Assembly (NCBI GenBank): GCA_964592855.1
Contig: CAZQKI010000213.1
Coordinates: 1-7,674, forward strand
DNA: 7,674 bases
Reading direction: 5' to 3'
Source of the DNA: JAAYLN01 sp964592855
Lineage (GTDB): Bacteria; Verrucomicrobiota; Kiritimatiellia; RFP12; JAAYLN01
Shown here: positions 6,505 to 7,674 of the stretch, piece after piece
Layout: every line of letters begins with the position of its first letter
How positions within the stretch are numbered: the stretch's first letter is position 1
Program-made: the position numbers and the translations under genes
The notes under the pieces: generated by a model
Database searches by the model: none
What the model saw: only the letters and a program-made list of their open reading frames with translations
What the model was told of the DNA's origin: nothing

Positions 6505-6526
6505 GGCGGTTTTATTGTTGGGATTG

Positions 6527-7234
6527 TCAGTAGGATGCGATTTTCCGGACCGCGGCCTGGGTCAGGTCCCGCAGTTCGCAGGCGGTCGTGCGGTAGGCGG
6601 ATGCGGTGCGTGCGAAGAGTTGCTCGTGAAACGCGGGGAGTGTCGCCGCACTGGCGAATACGAGCACATACCCGAGGCCGAGCAGATTGATCGCGGTAAT
6701 GAGCGTGTAGGAGAAGAGGCGGCCGAAGGTCTGGATGTCGGGCTGATGCTGGAGCAGACTGCGCAAGGTGTAGGTGATGTGGAAGCTCCACGTCAAGCCG
6801 ACCAGGAAAAGCCACGCCAGTTCCCAGCGTTCCATCTCGAGGAACAATCCGAGGACGAGGCGCAGCAGCACGACGACCAAGGTGTAGAAGGGGATGAAAT
6901 AGGGGGCGAGGGTCGTCCAAACACCGGGCTGGGAGATCGCGACCGACCCGCCCGCGCCGTTCACGTGGATTTTGCCGACTTTGGCGCCCGTGAGGTGCCC
7001 CCACAGGGCATGGGTGAGCTCATGTCCCCAGATGTAGACCTGGATGGCGGGCGGCATGCAGACATAGACAGCCGTCCAGCACCCGTATCCGGCGCAGATG
7101 GCGAGAATCGAGGGTGCGATCCAAGGCGGGTTGTTGATCACGGCGAACGGAAACAGATCCAGAATCGAGCGGGCCAGGCCCCCGCACAGGGGCAGGAGCA
7201 GGAGTCCAATCAGAAAAAGGAGAAAGCGCTGCAT
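6527..7234 (-). CDS. Multi-span membrane protein with HExxH motif, M50-like metalloprotease candidate
   Basis: The protein has 235 residues with about five or six hydrophobic segments: 2-20, 41-60, 105-130, 137-155 and 172-196, plus a shorter one around 62-76 that carries the motif. There YIWGHELTHALWGHLTGAKVGKI has H71, E72 and H75 of HExxH, followed by the LTGAKV stretch typical of small M50-type membrane proteases. The usual LDG or NPxPxxxLDG third-ligand motif of site-2 proteases is not visible; D166 in QHQPDIQTFG is a possible third zinc ligand. No PDZ domain is present. ATG 7234 is preferred over an upstream in-frame TTG at 7270 because the hydrophobic N-terminus starts at once. The stop is 75 bases before the ECF sigma gene on the same strand. 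Cleavage of the neighbouring anti-sigma-like protein is an attractive but untested role; an inactive or differently acting membrane protein remains possible. Confidence 0.75.
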   Translation of the reverse strand: MQRFLLFLIGLLLLPLCGGLARSILDLFPFAVINNPPWIAPSILAICAGYGCWTAVYVCMPPAIQVYIWGHELTHALWGHLTGAKVGKIHVNGAGGSVAISQPGVWTTLAPYFIPFYTLVVVLLRLVLGLFLEMERWELAWLFLVGLTWSFHITYTLRSLLQHQPDIQTFGRLFSYTLITAINLLGLGYVLVFASAATLPAFHEQLFARTASAYRTTACELRDLTQAAVRKIASY

Positions 7235-7241
7235 GGCGGAC

Positions 7242-7270
7242 ACTTTAGAATGCTGCGTCTGAAGCGTCAA
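7242..7270 (-). promoter_or_regulatory. Possible promoter of the metalloprotease-sigma-anti-sigma cluster
   Basis: TTGACG (7265-7270) and TAAAGT (7242-7247) stand 17 bases apart on the minus strand, matching sigma-70 consensus at five and four of six positions. Transcription would start at about 7235, essentially at the ATG at 7234, implying a leaderless mRNA, or else a chance match. Confidence 0.35.
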
Positions 7271-7278
7271 GACGGGAG

Positions 7279-7309
7279 GGGGTGCGCGTCAACTTCGTTG
7301 CCGCACCCC
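7279..7309. repeat. Hairpin with 8-bp outer and 4-bp inner stem
   Basis: GGGGTGCG (7279-7286) pairs perfectly with CGCACCCC (7302-7309). Inside the loop CAAC and GTTG pair around TTC, so a two-part stem forms. No T-run follows on either strand, so a classical terminator is not supported. Confidence 0.55.
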
Positions 7310-7348
7310 GAGGGTTCAGGAGATAGGGTTCAGGGTTCTGTGAGGCCT

Positions 7349-7371
7349 CTGCCCCGGCTGAGCCGGGGCAG
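7349..7371. repeat. Perfect 10-bp hairpin, triloop
   Basis: CTGCCCCGGC (7349-7358) and GCCGGGGCAG (7362-7371) are exact reverse complements around TGA. This is the strongest simple hairpin in the window. Neither strand shows a T-run after it; it may act as a U-less terminator for a gene coming from the right, protect an RNA end, or be part of the repeat island. Confidence 0.6.
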
Positions 7372-7396
7372 TTGGATCGAGTAGGAGACTGGCGTC

Positions 7397-7522
7397 GCAG
7401 CCGCGCCCCTGCCGCTTCTCTACGGTGGAGGACCGCCGAGTCCATTTCGTCCCTGTGCACCCGCCCCCTCGGCCTCCGGCAAATAGAACGAACTGGACCC
7501 CGCCGTCCCCGGCGGTAGGCGA
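7397..7522. repeat. Structured repeat unit A (first of a tandem pair)
   Basis: The unit begins GCAGCCGC and ends GGCGGTAGGCGA. It contains hairpin 1, CGGTGG/CCGCCG around AGGA (7423-7438), hairpin 2, CCGCCG/CGGCGG around TCCC (7500-7515), and between them TCCATTTCG (7441-7449) facing CGAACTGGA (7489-7497), which pair with one mismatch. Together these make two 27-base quasi-palindromic arms, 7423-7449 and 7489-7515. It aligns with unit B along its length, with small indels between the arms and in the lead-in. Confidence 0.75.
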
Positions 7523-7527
7523 AAAGA

Positions 7528-7650
7528 GCAGCCGCCCCGACCTTCCATTTCTCTACGGCGGAGGACCGCCGGGTCCATTTCGTCCCTTTGCGCGCCTGGC
7601 CTCCGGCGAATAGAACCGAACTGGACCCCGCCGTCCCCGGCGGCAGGCGA
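7528..7650. repeat. Structured repeat unit B (second of a tandem pair)
   Basis: This unit repeats unit A about 130 bases downstream, beginning GCAGCCGC and ending GGCGGCAGGCGA. Hairpin 1 is CGGCGG/CCGCCG around AGGA (7556-7571), hairpin 2 is CCGCCG/CGGCGG around TCCC (7628-7643), and GGTCCATTTCG (7572-7582) faces CGAACTGGACC (7617-7627) with ten of eleven bases complementary. The arms 7556-7582 and 7617-7643 agree with each other's reverse complement at 21 of 27 positions by my count. It is better paired than unit A. Confidence 0.75.
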
Positions 7651-7674
7651 GCCAATATCGGAGGCTCCGAATCG

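Larger units (their letters stand above)
7235..7674. other. 440-base stretch without a credible gene, rich in hairpins and repeats
   Basis: Open frames here exist on both strands but have no recognisable domain and are low-complexity Arg/Gly/Pro-rich products of GC-rich repeats, so none is called. The stretch holds, in order, the candidate promoter of the metalloprotease cluster, a hairpin at 7279-7309, short iterations of AGGGTTCAGG (7311-7320 and 7325-7334), a perfect hairpin at 7349-7371, a tandem pair of structured repeat units (7397-7522 and 7528-7650) and a small inverted repeat TCGGA/TCCGA at 7658-7670. The composition fits an intergenic island of non-coding repeats that continues past the right edge. 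Confidence 0.7.

Noticed and set aside
6472..6520. Rho-independent terminator on the plus strand (stem followed by GGTTTTATTG)
   Set aside because: No plus-strand gene ends here, the T-run begins several bases after the stem, and the loop is long; recorded only as an inverted repeat.
6515..7384. 289-codon open frame on the plus strand
   Set aside because: It is opposite the membrane metalloprotease gene and extends into hairpin-rich intergenic DNA; the product is charged and low in complexity.
7397..7650. CRISPR array
   Set aside because: Only two units, each over 120 bases and imperfect, separated by a few bases; no short identical repeats with unique spacers and no cas genes.
7245..7655. 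136-codon open frame on the minus strand over the repeat units
   Set aside because: The two repeat copies are read in different frames because of indels, so the frame is not conserved between them; Arg/Gly/Ser-rich composition fits non-coding GC-rich repeats.

Overview
The window is GC-rich, gene-dense bacterial chromosome from a Gram-negative organism: it encodes an outer-membrane efflux component with a lipoprotein signal. The mixture of a long-form SAICAR synthase, a bacterial release factor 3, a decayed FAD-dependent oxidoreductase and an ECF sigma/anti-sigma pair would suit the PVC group (Verrucomicrobiota, Kiritimatiellota, Lentisphaerota). That placement is an inference from gene content and style; no rRNA or other phylogenetic marker is present to settle it.

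Left part (1-1372). A minus-strand efflux operon begins with a MarR-type repressor, followed after 10 bases by a TolC/OprM-like outer-membrane lipoprotein that runs off the left edge. A good sigma-70-type promoter precedes marR, and its -10 box lies inside a short palindrome, as expected for autorepression. Facing away from marR is the remnant of a FAD-dependent oxidoreductase that keeps both ends of the family but has lost its middle and is frameshifted.

Middle part (1401-5456). Peptide chain release factor 3 (prfC) is on the minus strand. Diverging from it is a compact plus-strand operon: a response regulator made of one intact and one degenerate receiver domain with no output domain, then nrdR (repressor of ribonucleotide reductase genes), then purC (SAICAR synthase). 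The last two link deoxynucleotide control with purine synthesis.

Right part (5428-7234). A minus-strand cluster reads membrane metalloprotease-like protein (HELTH motif), then ECF sigma factor, then a single-span membrane protein whose start overlaps the sigma gene and which looks like its anti-sigma factor. The order suggests an envelope-signalling module in which the protease could cut the anti-sigma factor; that last step is inference. The cluster's 3' end overlaps the 3' end of purC, tail to tail.

Right edge (7235-7674). This 440-base stretch has no credible gene. It holds two strong hairpins and a tandem pair of about 125-base quasi-palindromic repeat units, each framed by two GC-rich hairpins. 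These units are the least explained structure in the window.
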